From Deltaproteobacteria bacterium (GTDB lineage Bacteria > Myxococcota_A > UBA9042 > DTJE01), in the NCBI GenBank assembly GCA_029547805.1, contig JAKPOP010000010.1, forward strand, positions 124,001 through 188,000: DNA of 64,000 nucleotides, given 5' to 3'. This document shows positions 27,694 to 40,087 of the stretch, piece by piece; positions within the stretch are counted from its first letter, which is position 1; every line of letters begins with the position of its first letter. The notes beneath the pieces are model-generated. The model made no database searches, had not been told where the DNA came from, and was given only the letters and a program-made list of their open reading frames with translations. A program made the translations under genes and the position numbers.

Positions 27694-29436
27694 TCACGCC
27701 AGGGGCAGCCGCACCTCGAACTCGGTCCGCAACCCCGGCACGCTGCGGACCGTCACGTCCCCCCGGTGCTCCTGGCAGGCCTGCTTCACGATCGCCAGCC
27801 CCAGGCCGGTACCCCGGGCCTTGGTGGTGAAGAAGGCGTCAAAGACCCTGGGAAGGTCCTCCGGGGGAATGCCCGGCCCGTTGTCGATCACCCGGACCAC
27901 CGCAACCGACGGGTTGACGCCCCGATCGACCCCCATCCGGATCTCGACCTCGCCAGGACGATCGAGGGCCTCCACGGCGTTCTTGCACAGGTTCAGGAAG
28001 ATGCGATAGAGGCGATGGCGGTCCCCCGGCACGACGACCCCGGGTTCCAGGTCCATCCGAATGTGGTGCAGGCTCGCCTGGGGCATTCCCCGGACCACCT
28101 CCGCCACTTCCGACAGGAGGTCTCCCAGGTCCACCTCGGTCCACTCGCCGGTCCGGGGCCGCGCGTAGTCCAGGAGTTCGGTGATCCACTCGTTGAGCCG
28201 GTCGATCTCCCGGATCATGATCTCCAGCGGACGCTGCTCCTCGGCCTCCCCGGAACGGGAGGCCTGGATCATCTGGGCCGATGCGGAGATCGCGGCCAGG
28301 GGGTTGCGAATCTCGTGGGCCACGACCGCCGCCAGTTTCCCGATCACCGCCAGGCGTTCCTCGGCCTTCCGCTGCTCCTCCAGGCGTCGGACATGGGTGA
28401 CGTCGGCGAGATCCAGGATGCGCCCGATGGGCTCCCCCATGCGGTCCATGAGCGGCGAGACCCCGACCTGAAGCCATCGATCCGATCCGTCCGCCGCCAC
28501 GCACCGAAAATCGAAGGGGCCCGCTCCCCGTTCCACCAGGGGACGCAGGTCCGGCACCAGGTCGAAGAGGACCCGTCCCCGGGAGTTGCGCATGTCCAGC
28601 CCCAGCAACTGCTCCGCGGCTCGGTTGATGTGCAGCACCCGGTCGTCCAGGCGACAGGTGATCACCCCATTGTTCAGGGAGGCCAGGATCGACTCGTGGA
28701 GCTGGCGCAGGTCCTCCAGGCTGGTCCGGTAGCGCTCCCGCTGCAGGTCCGCCCGGCGCATCTGGGCCAGCAGGAATCCCGACAGGACCCCGATGCTCAC
28801 AAAGGCCACGAGGTTCAACGCCAGGGAATAGAGGACCGAAGACGCCGTGCCCCGGGCCAGCACTCCCCCGAGGAATCCCGGAATCGCCACGGCCCCCAGT
28901 TCCAGGGCTGCGATCATCCCCATCAACACCGCGGACAGCCCGATTGCGAACCAGGTCCCGGTCCTCCCGGCGAGAATGCCCGCCACGATGATGTTGAGGG
29001 AAAAGAAGAACGTGAAGGCCGACCCGGTGCCGCCGGTGGCGGCCACCAGCATGGCCGACAGGAGGCCGTCCTGGACCGATTGGGCCATCGCGACGATCAG
29101 GAGTCCCCGGTGAGTCCGGACGGCCATGAGGATCGGAAACCAGATCGCCGCCGGCACCAGCCAGATCAGGGCGACCCGCATGAGCGTGCCCCGGACGACC
29201 TCCAGCAAGGACCCTCCCGTGCCCCGGCCAAAGAAGGCGGTCGCCGCCACCAGCACCAGCAGGCTCGCGATCCGCAGCCAGGACATCCACAGGAGTTTCC
29301 GCCGCAGGCCCGCAACGACCCAGGGCGCCCGGGGGTCGTCCAGGCGCCCGAGGTGAGACGCCTCGGACAGGATCGCCGGGGTGTAGTCGTGACCGCCGGA
29401 AGGGGACATCCCGGGCCGTGGGGATTCGGACGCCAC
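27694..29436 (-). CDS. PilS-like membrane sensor histidine kinase with PAS domain
   Basis: N-terminal TM bundle; PAS; VVAHEIRNPLAAISASAQMI (H box); DNGPGIPPEDLPRVFDAFFTTKARGTGLGLAIVKQ (N/G boxes). Confidence 0.9.
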   Translation of the reverse strand: MASESPRPGMSPSGGHDYTPAILSEASHLGRLDDPRAPWVVAGLRRKLLWMSWLRIASLLVLVAATAFFGRGTGGSLLEVVRGTLMRVALIWLVPAAIWFPILMAVRTHRGLLIVAMAQSVQDGLLSAMLVAATGGTGSAFTFFFSLNIIVAGILAGRTGTWFAIGLSAVLMGMIAALELGAVAIPGFLGGVLARGTASSVLYSLALNLVAFVSIGVLSGFLLAQMRRADLQRERYRTSLEDLRQLHESILASLNNGVITCRLDDRVLHINRAAEQLLGLDMRNSRGRVLFDLVPDLRPLVERGAGPFDFRCVAADGSDRWLQVGVSPLMDRMGEPIGRILDLADVTHVRRLEEQRKAEERLAVIGKLAAVVAHEIRNPLAAISASAQMIQASRSGEAEEQRPLEIMIREIDRLNEWITELLDYARPRTGEWTEVDLGDLLSEVAEVVRGMPQASLHHIRMDLEPGVVVPGDRHRLYRIFLNLCKNAVEALDRPGEVEIRMGVDRGVNPSVAVVRVIDNGPGIPPEDLPRVFDAFFTTKARGTGLGLAIVKQACQEHRGDVTVRSVPGLRTEFEVRLPLA

Positions 29437-29439
29437 GGT

Positions 29440-30660
29440 CTATTTCCCAGTCCCGGAGAGGTTGTCGGCCATCGAGAAGATCGGCAGGTACATCGCGATC
29501 AGCACGAAGCCCACCATGCCGCCGATGACGATCATCAGCATCGGCTCGATCATGGACGTCAGGGCCTCCACCGAGGCATCCACCTCGTCGTCGTAGAAGT
29601 CCGCGATCTTGGTCAGCATCACGTCCATCGCGCCGGTGGACTCGCCGACGGCAATCATCTGGACCACCATCTTCGGGAAGATCCTGGCCTCATCCAGCGG
29701 GCCCGCAATGTTCTTTCCCTCGGCCACCTTGGACCGGGTGTACTGGATCCCCTTCTCGATCACCCGGTTGCCCGCGGACCGGGCCACGACGTCCAGGCCG
29801 TCCAGGATCGGGACGCCCGAGGAGACGAGGGTCCCGAGGGTCCGGGTGAACCGGGCGATGGAGGACTTCTGCACCAGGGTGCCGATGACCGGGATCTTCA
29901 GCAGCAGCAGGTCCAGCAGGTAGGCCCCGGTCTTGCTCCGCTTGAACAGCACGAACCCGACGATCACCGCCGTGGCCACCAGGGCAAACCACGGGACGTT
30001 GTGCAGGAACTTGTTCGAGAGGTTCACCACGAACTGCGTCAAGGCCGGCAGTTCCCGGTTGCCGACGCCCTTGAAGATGCCCGCCATCGACGGGATCACC
30101 TTGCCCAGCAACAGCACCAATGTCCCGCCTGCGGCGATCAGGACGAAGGAGGGATATTTCAACGCCCCCTGGACCTTCTGCCGGAGTTTCATGGATTTCT
30201 CGGTGTAGGAGGCCAGGCGGTTCAGGATCGTGTCCAGGATGCCGCCGACCTCGCCGGCCTGGACCAGGGAGATGAAGAGGGTGTCGAAGACCTTGGGGTG
30301 CTTCTTCAGGGCATCGGCGAGCGTCGAACCCTGCTCCACCTGGCCCTTCACCGAGAGGATCACCTTCTTGAACTGGGGATCGGGCTCCTGGCTCCCGAGG
30401 ATGTCCAGGCACTGCACCAGGGGCAGGCCCGCGTCGATCATGGTGGCCAGCTGCCGGGTGAAGACCACCAGGGTCTTGGTCTTGACCCCACCCAGGCTCG
30501 GGAGCGTGATCTCGATCTGTCCCCAGGCCCGGGAGACCTTGGTCGGCTGGACCCCGGAGGCCCGGACCCGGGCCTCGGCCTCGGCCAGGTTGGAGGCCTC
30601 CACGGTCCCCTTCCGGAACTGCCCCTCCCGGGTCGTTCCTTCATACTGGAACTTCGCCAT
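29440..30660 (-). CDS. pilC: Type IV pilus inner-membrane platform protein PilC
   Basis: MAKFQYEGTTREGQFRKGTVEA; VFTRQLATMIDAGLPLVQCLDIL; GVPILDGLDVVARSAGN; MIEPMLMIVIGGMVGFVLIAMYLPIF. Confidence 0.95.
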   Translation of the reverse strand: MAKFQYEGTTREGQFRKGTVEASNLAEAEARVRASGVQPTKVSRAWGQIEITLPSLGGVKTKTLVVFTRQLATMIDAGLPLVQCLDILGSQEPDPQFKKVILSVKGQVEQGSTLADALKKHPKVFDTLFISLVQAGEVGGILDTILNRLASYTEKSMKLRQKVQGALKYPSFVLIAAGGTLVLLLGKVIPSMAGIFKGVGNRELPALTQFVVNLSNKFLHNVPWFALVATAVIVGFVLFKRSKTGAYLLDLLLLKIPVIGTLVQKSSIARFTRTLGTLVSSGVPILDGLDVVARSAGNRVIEKGIQYTRSKVAEGKNIAGPLDEARIFPKMVVQMIAVGESTGAMDVMLTKIADFYDDEVDASVEALTSMIEPMLMIVIGGMVGFVLIAMYLPIFSMADNLSGTGK

Positions 30661-30700
30661 CCGGAGTCCTCCTGCCCGGCCGGGCCGCCCGTTCCAGCCC

Positions 30701-31828
30701 TCAGAGACCGGCCTGGGCCATCATGTTCTGCAACTCCTCCAGGTCCCCCGCCCGCAACAGGGCCTCGTCCTTCGTGATCAGCCGCTCCTTCACCAGGCGC
30801 AGCAGGCTCTGGTTCAGGGTCTGCATCCCGGACCGCCCCTGGCCCATCTGCATCTGGGAGTAGATCTGGTGGATCTTCCCCTCCCGGATCAGGTTCCGGA
30901 CCGCCGGCGTCGGCATCAGGAGTTCCAGGGCCATCACCCGCCCCCGGCCGTCCATCCGGGGCAGCAACTGCTGGCACAGGATCCCCTCGATCACGAAGGC
31001 GAACTGACCCCGCACCCGCTCCTGCTGCTCCACCGGGAAGAGGTCCATCACCCGGTTGATCGTCTGGGCCGCCGAGTTGGTGTGCAGGGTCGAGAGCACC
31101 AGGTGCCCCGTCTCGGACAGGCGCAGCGCCGTCTCCATCGTCTCGGTGTCCCGGATCTCGCCCACGAGCACGACGTCCGGGTCCTGCCGCATCACGTAGC
31201 GCAGCGCATCGGAGAAGGTCTGGGTGTCGGACCCCACCTCCCGCTGGTTCACAATGCAGTTCTTGTGGGTGTGCAGGAACTCGATGGGGTCCTCGATCGT
31301 GATGATGTGGCCACGCCGGCGCTGATTGATCAGGTCGATCATCGAGGCCAGCGTGGTGGACTTCCCGGACCCGGTGGGTCCCGTGACCAGGATCAGGCCC
31401 CGGGGCCGGTCCACCAGCTGGTAGATCGCCGACGGCAGGCCCAGTTCCTCGAAAGTCAGGATGCGGGTGGGGATCTGCCGCAACGCCCCGGCGATGCTGC
31501 CCCGCTGGCGGAAGAAATTGGCCCGGAACCGGCTCACTCCCTTCCACTGGAACGACAGGTCGATCTCGTTGCGCTCCTCGAAACGCTTCTTCTGGCTCTC
31601 GGTCAGGATCGAGTAGGCCAGTCGCTGGGTGTCCGCTGGCGTCAGGGGCGGGACCTTCACCGGGTAGAGGTTGCCGTCCACCCGGAGGTGAGGCGGCGTC
31701 CCGACCGTGAGGTGGAGGTCCGAGGCCCCCTTCTCGACCATCACCTGGAGCAGTGCATGGATTTCCAGGACCGGTGTCCCGGGCGGCGGGCTCTGGGACT
31801 TCGGGGTGGAAGGCCCTGGGGAATTCAT
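30701..31828 (-). CDS. pilT: Type IV pilus retraction ATPase PilT
   Basis: LLQVMVEKGASDLHLTVG; VTGPTGSGKSTTLASMID; RQDPDVVLVGEIRDTETMETALRLSETGHLVLSTLHTNSA. Confidence 0.96.
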   Translation of the reverse strand: MNSPGPSTPKSQSPPPGTPVLEIHALLQVMVEKGASDLHLTVGTPPHLRVDGNLYPVKVPPLTPADTQRLAYSILTESQKKRFEERNEIDLSFQWKGVSRFRANFFRQRGSIAGALRQIPTRILTFEELGLPSAIYQLVDRPRGLILVTGPTGSGKSTTLASMIDLINQRRRGHIITIEDPIEFLHTHKNCIVNQREVGSDTQTFSDALRYVMRQDPDVVLVGEIRDTETMETALRLSETGHLVLSTLHTNSAAQTINRVMDLFPVEQQERVRGQFAFVIEGILCQQLLPRMDGRGRVMALELLMPTPAVRNLIREGKIHQIYSQMQMGQGRSGMQTLNQSLLRLVKERLITKDEALLRAGDLEELQNMMAQAGL

Positions 31829-31840
31829 GGTCCTCCCTGG

Positions 31841-33664
31841 TCAGTCGGCGCGGGTCACCCGGAGCACCTCCTCGATGGTGGTGACGCCGGCCTTCACCTT
31901 CGCCAGACCCGCCTGGCGCAGTGACATCATCCCCAGCCGCATGGCCTCCCGCTTCAGTTCCACTGCCGAGAAGCCCTGGAGGATGGCCTCCTTGATCTCG
32001 TCCCCGACGGGCATCACCTCGTAGATGCCGCTCCGGCCCTTGTAGCCCGTCTCGTTGCAGACACGGCATCCCCGGCCCTTCATCGGGACGACGCTCTTCG
32101 CCTCCTTTTCCGAGAACCCGATCTGCATCAGGACCTCCGGCGAGACCGGGGCCGGTTCCTTGCACTCCTTGCAGATCTTTCGGACCAGTCGCTGGGCCAG
32201 GACCAGGATCAGCGAGGCCGTCACCAGGAACGGCTCGATGCCCATGTTCAGCAGCCGATTGATCGTCGAGGGGGCGTCGTTGGTGTGCAGCGTCGAGAGC
32301 ACCAGGTGCCCCGTCAGGGCGGCCTTGACCGCTGTCTCCGCCGTCTCGAAGTCCCGGATCTCCCCGACCATGATGATGTCCGGGTCCTGCCGGAGGAAGG
32401 ACCGCAGCGCCGCGGCGAAGGTCAGCCCGATCTCCTCCCGGACGTGCACCTGGTTGATCCCCGGGATGTTCATCTCGACCGGGTCCTCGGCGGTGGAGAT
32501 GTTCTCGGTCGTGGTGTTCAGTTCCGTCAGGGCCGAGTAGAGCGTCGTGGACTTTCCGGACCCCGTCGGACCGGTGACCAGCACCATGCCCCAGGGCTGG
32601 TGGATGGCCTCCCGGAACTGCCGCAGGGGGACCTCCTCGAATCCGATGGCCGCCAGGTCCAGTTTCAGGGCGCTCTTGTCCAGGACTCGGGCGACCACCT
32701 TCTCCCCGAAAAGGCAGGGGAGGATGCTGATTCGGAAGTCGACCTCCTTCTCCTTGCCCATCACGAGCCGGATCCGGCCGTCCTGGGGCAGACGGCGCTC
32801 GGCGATGTCCAGTTCCGCCATGATCTTGATGCGGGAGACGATGGCATTGCGCAGGCGCATCGGCGGGCGCATCACCTCGTAGAGCACGCCGTCCATCCGG
32901 TAGCGGACCCGGAAGTCCTTCTCGTAGGCCTCGATGTGGATGTCCGAGGCCCCGCGCTTCACCGCATCCACCAGGATCATGTTGACGAGCCGGACGACCG
33001 GGGCCTCCTCGGTGGCCTTCGCCAGTTCCGTGAGGTCCACCTGCTCGTCCTTCACCACGTCGATCCGGCCCGGTTCCTCCTCCCCCTCGATCTCCTCGAA
33101 GAGGGACTTCAGGCGCTCGTCGTGCTGAGTGGTTCCGTAGTACCGCTCGATGGCCTTCCGGATGGACGTCTCCGACGCGACGAGGACCTCGACGTTGAGT
33201 CCCGTCAGGAACTTCAGGTCGTCCATCGCGTAGATGTTTCCCGGGTCGCTCATCGCCACGATCAGCGTCGAACCCTGGCGCATGATCGGCATCAGGACAT
33301 GGCGCTCGGCCACCTCCCGGGGCACCAGTTTGACGGCCTCCTCGCTGACGTCGGCCTCGTCGAGGTTGATCGACGGGACCCCGTACTGGCGGGACAGGAA
33401 ACTGATGAGGTGACTCTCTTCGAGGTAGCCCAGTTTCGCCAGCGTGTAGCCCAGGTTCTCGCCATCCTGCTGGACCCGCTGGGCGTCCTGCAACTGGCTC
33501 AGGTTGATCAGTTTCTCCCGGAGGAGCAGTTCCCCCAGGCTGCTCCCGGGGCCCCCGACCCGGGCCGGGGTGTAGTCCCCCCCGCCCCCGACACGGGAGG
33601 GCAGCCGATCGGTCGTCCGGGACGAGGCTTCATCCTTCGTGGGATCCCTGGGGTCTTCCGGCAT
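31841..33664 (-). CDS. pilB: Type IV pilus assembly ATPase PilB
   Basis: GspE N-terminal-like domain; GPTGSGKSTTLYSAL; RQDPDIIMVGEIRDFETAETAVKAALTGHLVLSTLHTNDAPSTI; CxxC pairs CKECKE / CRVCNE. Confidence 0.96.
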   Translation of the reverse strand: MPEDPRDPTKDEASSRTTDRLPSRVGGGGDYTPARVGGPGSSLGELLLREKLINLSQLQDAQRVQQDGENLGYTLAKLGYLEESHLISFLSRQYGVPSINLDEADVSEEAVKLVPREVAERHVLMPIMRQGSTLIVAMSDPGNIYAMDDLKFLTGLNVEVLVASETSIRKAIERYYGTTQHDERLKSLFEEIEGEEEPGRIDVVKDEQVDLTELAKATEEAPVVRLVNMILVDAVKRGASDIHIEAYEKDFRVRYRMDGVLYEVMRPPMRLRNAIVSRIKIMAELDIAERRLPQDGRIRLVMGKEKEVDFRISILPCLFGEKVVARVLDKSALKLDLAAIGFEEVPLRQFREAIHQPWGMVLVTGPTGSGKSTTLYSALTELNTTTENISTAEDPVEMNIPGINQVHVREEIGLTFAAALRSFLRQDPDIIMVGEIRDFETAETAVKAALTGHLVLSTLHTNDAPSTINRLLNMGIEPFLVTASLILVLAQRLVRKICKECKEPAPVSPEVLMQIGFSEKEAKSVVPMKGRGCRVCNETGYKGRSGIYEVMPVGDEIKEAILQGFSAVELKREAMRLGMMSLRQAGLAKVKAGVTTIEEVLRVTRAD

Positions 33665-33711
33665 CGAAATCGTCCTCTCTCCGGGTGGCCAGGAGCCTCC
33701 TGTGGCCATTG

Positions 33712-33741
33712 ATGGTACGTGCGGAAAGGGCTTGAAGTCAA
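33712..33741 (-). promoter_or_regulatory. Candidate sigma70 promoter of pilB (TTGACT-N18-TACCAT)
   Basis: Minus-strand hexamers, -10 about 48 nt upstream of the pilB ATG. Confidence 0.55.
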
Positions 33742-33766
33742 GAATCTCCGGGGATCCCGACCTGGC

Positions 33767-33790
33767 CGGCGGCAGGGGGATTCGCCGCCG
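33767..33790. other. Inverted repeat, 7-bp stem (CGGCGGC-N10-GCCGCCG)
   Basis: Perfect arms read directly; intergenic between the DHOD-like gene and the pilB promoter. Confidence 0.6.
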
Positions 33791-33800
33791 CGATGGCCCC

Positions 33801-33823
33801 TCCGCCCTGCATCGGAGGGCGGA
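33801..33823. other. Inverted repeat, 8-bp stem (TCCGCCCT-N7-AGGGCGGA), possible U-tract-less terminator
   Basis: Perfect arms, immediately beyond the stop of the DHOD-like gene; no T-tract on either strand. Confidence 0.6.
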
Positions 33824-33839
33824 CCCCGAGACTCCCCTG

Positions 33840-34838
33840 CTAGGCGATCCCACGCCAGGAGTTCAGGATCTTCAGGTAGTTCCCCCGCTCGTAGGCCGAG
33901 GGGTCCGCGACCCGGGCCAGGCTCATGGCCCCCTGCATCTGCGTCACGGACTCGTAGTCGTGGTCCGCCATCCACTTCGTCAGGCCCTCGATCAGCGTCG
34001 CGGCCTCTCCGGGTCCTCTTCGAAGCAACGCCGAGACCACCTGGACCGCCCGGGCGCCGGCCATGAGGCTCTTCACCACGTCCACCGCGTCGTGGACGCC
34101 CCCGGTGACGGCCAGGTCCGCCGGGACCCGCCCGAACAGCAGGGCGAGCCAGCGCAACCGGAGCAGCAATTCCGCCGGCGTCGAGAGGCGCAGGGACGGC
34201 TCCACCTCCAGGCGCTCCACGTCGATGTCGGGCTGGTAGAAGCGGTTGAACAGGACGATCCCGTCGGCCCCCGCCGCTGCCAGCCGGGAGGCGAAGTTCC
34301 CGAGGGCGGTGTAGAAGGGCGAGATCTTCACGGCCACGGGGATCGTGACCGCTGCCTTCACCGACCGGACCACCTCCAGGGCCTGGGCCTCGACCTCCTC
34401 GGGGGACTCGTCGGGGCTCCCGGCGACCCGATAGAGGTTCAGTTCCAGGGCGTCGGCTCCGGCCTGCTGGATCAGGCGGGCATGGTCCGTCCAGCCCTTC
34501 CCCGTGATCCCGTTCAGGCTGCCGATCACGGGGCAGGTGACCGCCTGCTTCACCTTCCGGACCTGCTCCAGGTAGTTCTCGGGCCCCAGGCGATACTCCG
34601 CGGGCTCCGGGAGGTAGGAACGAGCCTCTGCAAAGGACTCCGCCACCAGTTCCCGGTCCAGGTGGTCGGTCCACTGCTCCTGGAGCAGTTGCTCCTCGAA
34701 GAGGCTGTGCATCACGATGGCCCCGACGCGGGCCTCCTCAAGACGCCGCACCGCGTCCAGGTCATCCACCAGCGGACTCGCCCCGACCACGATGGGGTTG
34801 CGCAACTCGATCCCCAGGTAGTTCGTCTTCAGGTCCAT
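33840..34838 (-). CDS. Dihydroorotate dehydrogenase-like protein (FMN TIM barrel)
   Basis: MDLKTNYLGIELRNPIVVGASPLVDDLDAVRRLEEARVGAIVMHSLFEEQ; VIGSLNGITGKGWTDHARLIQQAGADALELNLY; VKISPFYTALGNFASRLAAAGADGIVLFNRF. Confidence 0.9.
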   Translation of the reverse strand: MDLKTNYLGIELRNPIVVGASPLVDDLDAVRRLEEARVGAIVMHSLFEEQLLQEQWTDHLDRELVAESFAEARSYLPEPAEYRLGPENYLEQVRKVKQAVTCPVIGSLNGITGKGWTDHARLIQQAGADALELNLYRVAGSPDESPEEVEAQALEVVRSVKAAVTIPVAVKISPFYTALGNFASRLAAAGADGIVLFNRFYQPDIDVERLEVEPSLRLSTPAELLLRLRWLALLFGRVPADLAVTGGVHDAVDVVKSLMAGARAVQVVSALLRRGPGEAATLIEGLTKWMADHDYESVTQMQGAMSLARVADPSAYERGNYLKILNSWRGIA

Positions 34839-34857
34839 CGGTCTCCTCCTCGCCCGT

Positions 34858-38445
<3,588 letters not shown>

Positions 38446-38533
38446 CGAAGACTCCTGCGTGGCGGGCCACCGGGGCACGCCTTGAGGTTTCCCTTGCGGA
38501 ATCGAAGACTTGTCGGTTCCGCGACCGGGGCGG

Positions 38534-38562
38534 AGTCTATGGGCCGCCCCCCGGGAAGTCAA
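38534..38562 (-). promoter_or_regulatory. Candidate sigma70 promoter of PFOR (TTGACT-N17-TAGACT)
   Basis: Minus-strand hexamers with 17-nt spacing upstream of the ATG at 38445. Confidence 0.6.
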
Positions 38563-38628
38563 GACGAAAAGCCGGCCGATCCCCGCCATCTGCCGTTCCC
38601 GGGACTTCGGGGGCACGACGATCGGTTC

Positions 38629-38656
38629 TTGGGAATGGCTCCGGGTGGGATACAAT
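38629..38656 (+). promoter_or_regulatory. Candidate sigma70 promoter of maf (TTGGGA-N16-TACAAT)
   Basis: -10 TACAAT 33 nt upstream of the ATG at 38690. Confidence 0.45.
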
Positions 38657-38689
38657 GCCCCCGGTCCCGACCTCGGCGGAGGAGAGCGG

Positions 38690-39346
38690 ATGCCCGGTCA
38701 ACTGGTCCTTGCATCGGCGTCGCCCAGGAGGCGCGAACTGCTGGAGAAGGTCGGCTTCTCGGTCAAGGCGATGCCGATCCACATCGACGAGGAGCCTCGT
38801 CCCGAGGAGGCCCCGGAGACCTACGTGAAGCGGATGGCCAGGACCAAGGTCCTCTCGGTGGTGGAACGGATCCAGCAGACCCTCTACCCCACCGAGGCCG
38901 AGGCCCAGCGCCTCCGGTCGGGCCTCATGCGGGAGACGCCGCTCCGGTGGGTCCTCGGTGCCGACACGACGGTGGTGATGGACGGGAACCGGACCTGCGG
39001 CAAGCCTCGGGACCACGAGGAGGCCGTCGAGATCCTGTCGGCCCTCGCAGGGCAGGAGCACTGTGTGATCACGGGGTTCTGCCTCTACGACATGCGCAAG
39101 TCCAAGGAGGGCCTCCAGGCCGTCACAACCATCGTCCGCATGAAACCGATGTCCCGGGTGGAGATCGAGAAGTACCTCTCGGTGGGCGAATCGATGGACA
39201 AGGCCGGCGCCTACGCGATCCAGGGCGTGGGGGCCTACCTGGTGGAACAGATCTCCGGGTCCTACACCAACGTGGTGGGACTCCCCCTCTGCCAGGTGGT
39301 CGAGATGATGACCGAGATGGGAGCCACCGACGTGCTGCCCTTCTGA
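38690..39346 (+). CDS. maf: Maf-like nucleotide pyrophosphatase
   Basis: LVLASASPRRRELLEKVGF; VLGADTTVVMDG; GKPRDHEEAVEILSALAGQEHCVITGFCL; DKAGAYAIQGVGAYLVEQISGSYTNVVGLPL. Confidence 0.95.
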   Translation: MPGQLVLASASPRRRELLEKVGFSVKAMPIHIDEEPRPEEAPETYVKRMARTKVLSVVERIQQTLYPTEAEAQRLRSGLMRETPLRWVLGADTTVVMDGNRTCGKPRDHEEAVEILSALAGQEHCVITGFCLYDMRKSKEGLQAVTTIVRMKPMSRVEIEKYLSVGESMDKAGAYAIQGVGAYLVEQISGSYTNVVGLPLCQVVEMMTEMGATDVLPF

Positions 39347-39361
39347 GGAGGCCCCCGGGAG

Positions 39362-40087
39362 ATGGCATCGATGGTCGATCGGGAGACACCGTTCGCGGCC
39401 AGGCTTGCGGCCGTGCGGGACCGGATCGCCGAGGCCTGCCGGTCGGCGGGCCGGGACCCGGCCGAGGTGCGGCTGGTCGGCGTCTCGAAGACCCGCCCCG
39501 CCGCCGAGGTCCTGGCGGCCCTCGAGGCGGGACTGGCCGACTTCGGGGAGAACTACGCCCAGGAACTGGAGCGCAAGGCCCGAGAGGTCCAGGAGGCCGG
39601 AGGCCGTCCCCGGTGGCACTTCATCGGACATCTCCAGACCAACAAGGTCCGACGGGTGCTGCCCCTCCTGGCGTCGGTCCACTCGGTGGACCGCCCCTCT
39701 CTGGTCCGGGAACTGGGAGCCGGCACGGACCCGGGACATCCCCTGGAGGTCTTCGTGGAGGTCAACCTGGGCGACGAGGCGTCCAAGACCGGGGTTCGGG
39801 CGGCCGACGCCGAGGACCTCTGCCGGCAGGTTCTGGCCGCTCCGGGCCTTCGGCTGGTCGGCCTGATGGGAATGCCTCCCCTGGCACCGGACCCCGAGGC
39901 CTCCCGCCCCCATTTCCGACGGCTCCGTGACCTCCTGCGGGACCTGCAGCGACGCCTCCCCTGCCCCCCCGAGACCTTCCGCCATCTCTCGATGGGCATG
40001 AGCGACGACCTGGAGGTGGCGGTCCAGGAGGGGGCCACCTGGGTCCGGGTCGGGACCGCCCTCTTCGGACCCCGGAGGACGCCGTGA
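39362..40087 (+). CDS. yggS: YggS/PROSC family PLP homeostasis protein
   Basis: EVRLVGVSKTRPAAEVLAALEAGLADFGENYAQEL; WHFIGHLQTNKVRRVLPLLASVHSVDR; LSMGMSDDLEVAVQEGATWVRVGTALFG. Confidence 0.95.
   Translation: MASMVDRETPFAARLAAVRDRIAEACRSAGRDPAEVRLVGVSKTRPAAEVLAALEAGLADFGENYAQELERKAREVQEAGGRPRWHFIGHLQTNKVRRVLPLLASVHSVDRPSLVRELGAGTDPGHPLEVFVEVNLGDEASKTGVRAADAEDLCRQVLAAPGLRLVGLMGMPPLAPDPEASRPHFRRLRDLLRDLQRRLPCPPETFRHLSMGMSDDLEVAVQEGATWVRVGTALFGPRRTP

Noticed and set aside
26971-30777. 1268-codon plus-strand ORF
   Set aside because: Antisense to the pilS-like kinase, pilC and neighbours; low-complexity H/Q/G/P-rich translation typical of shadow frames.
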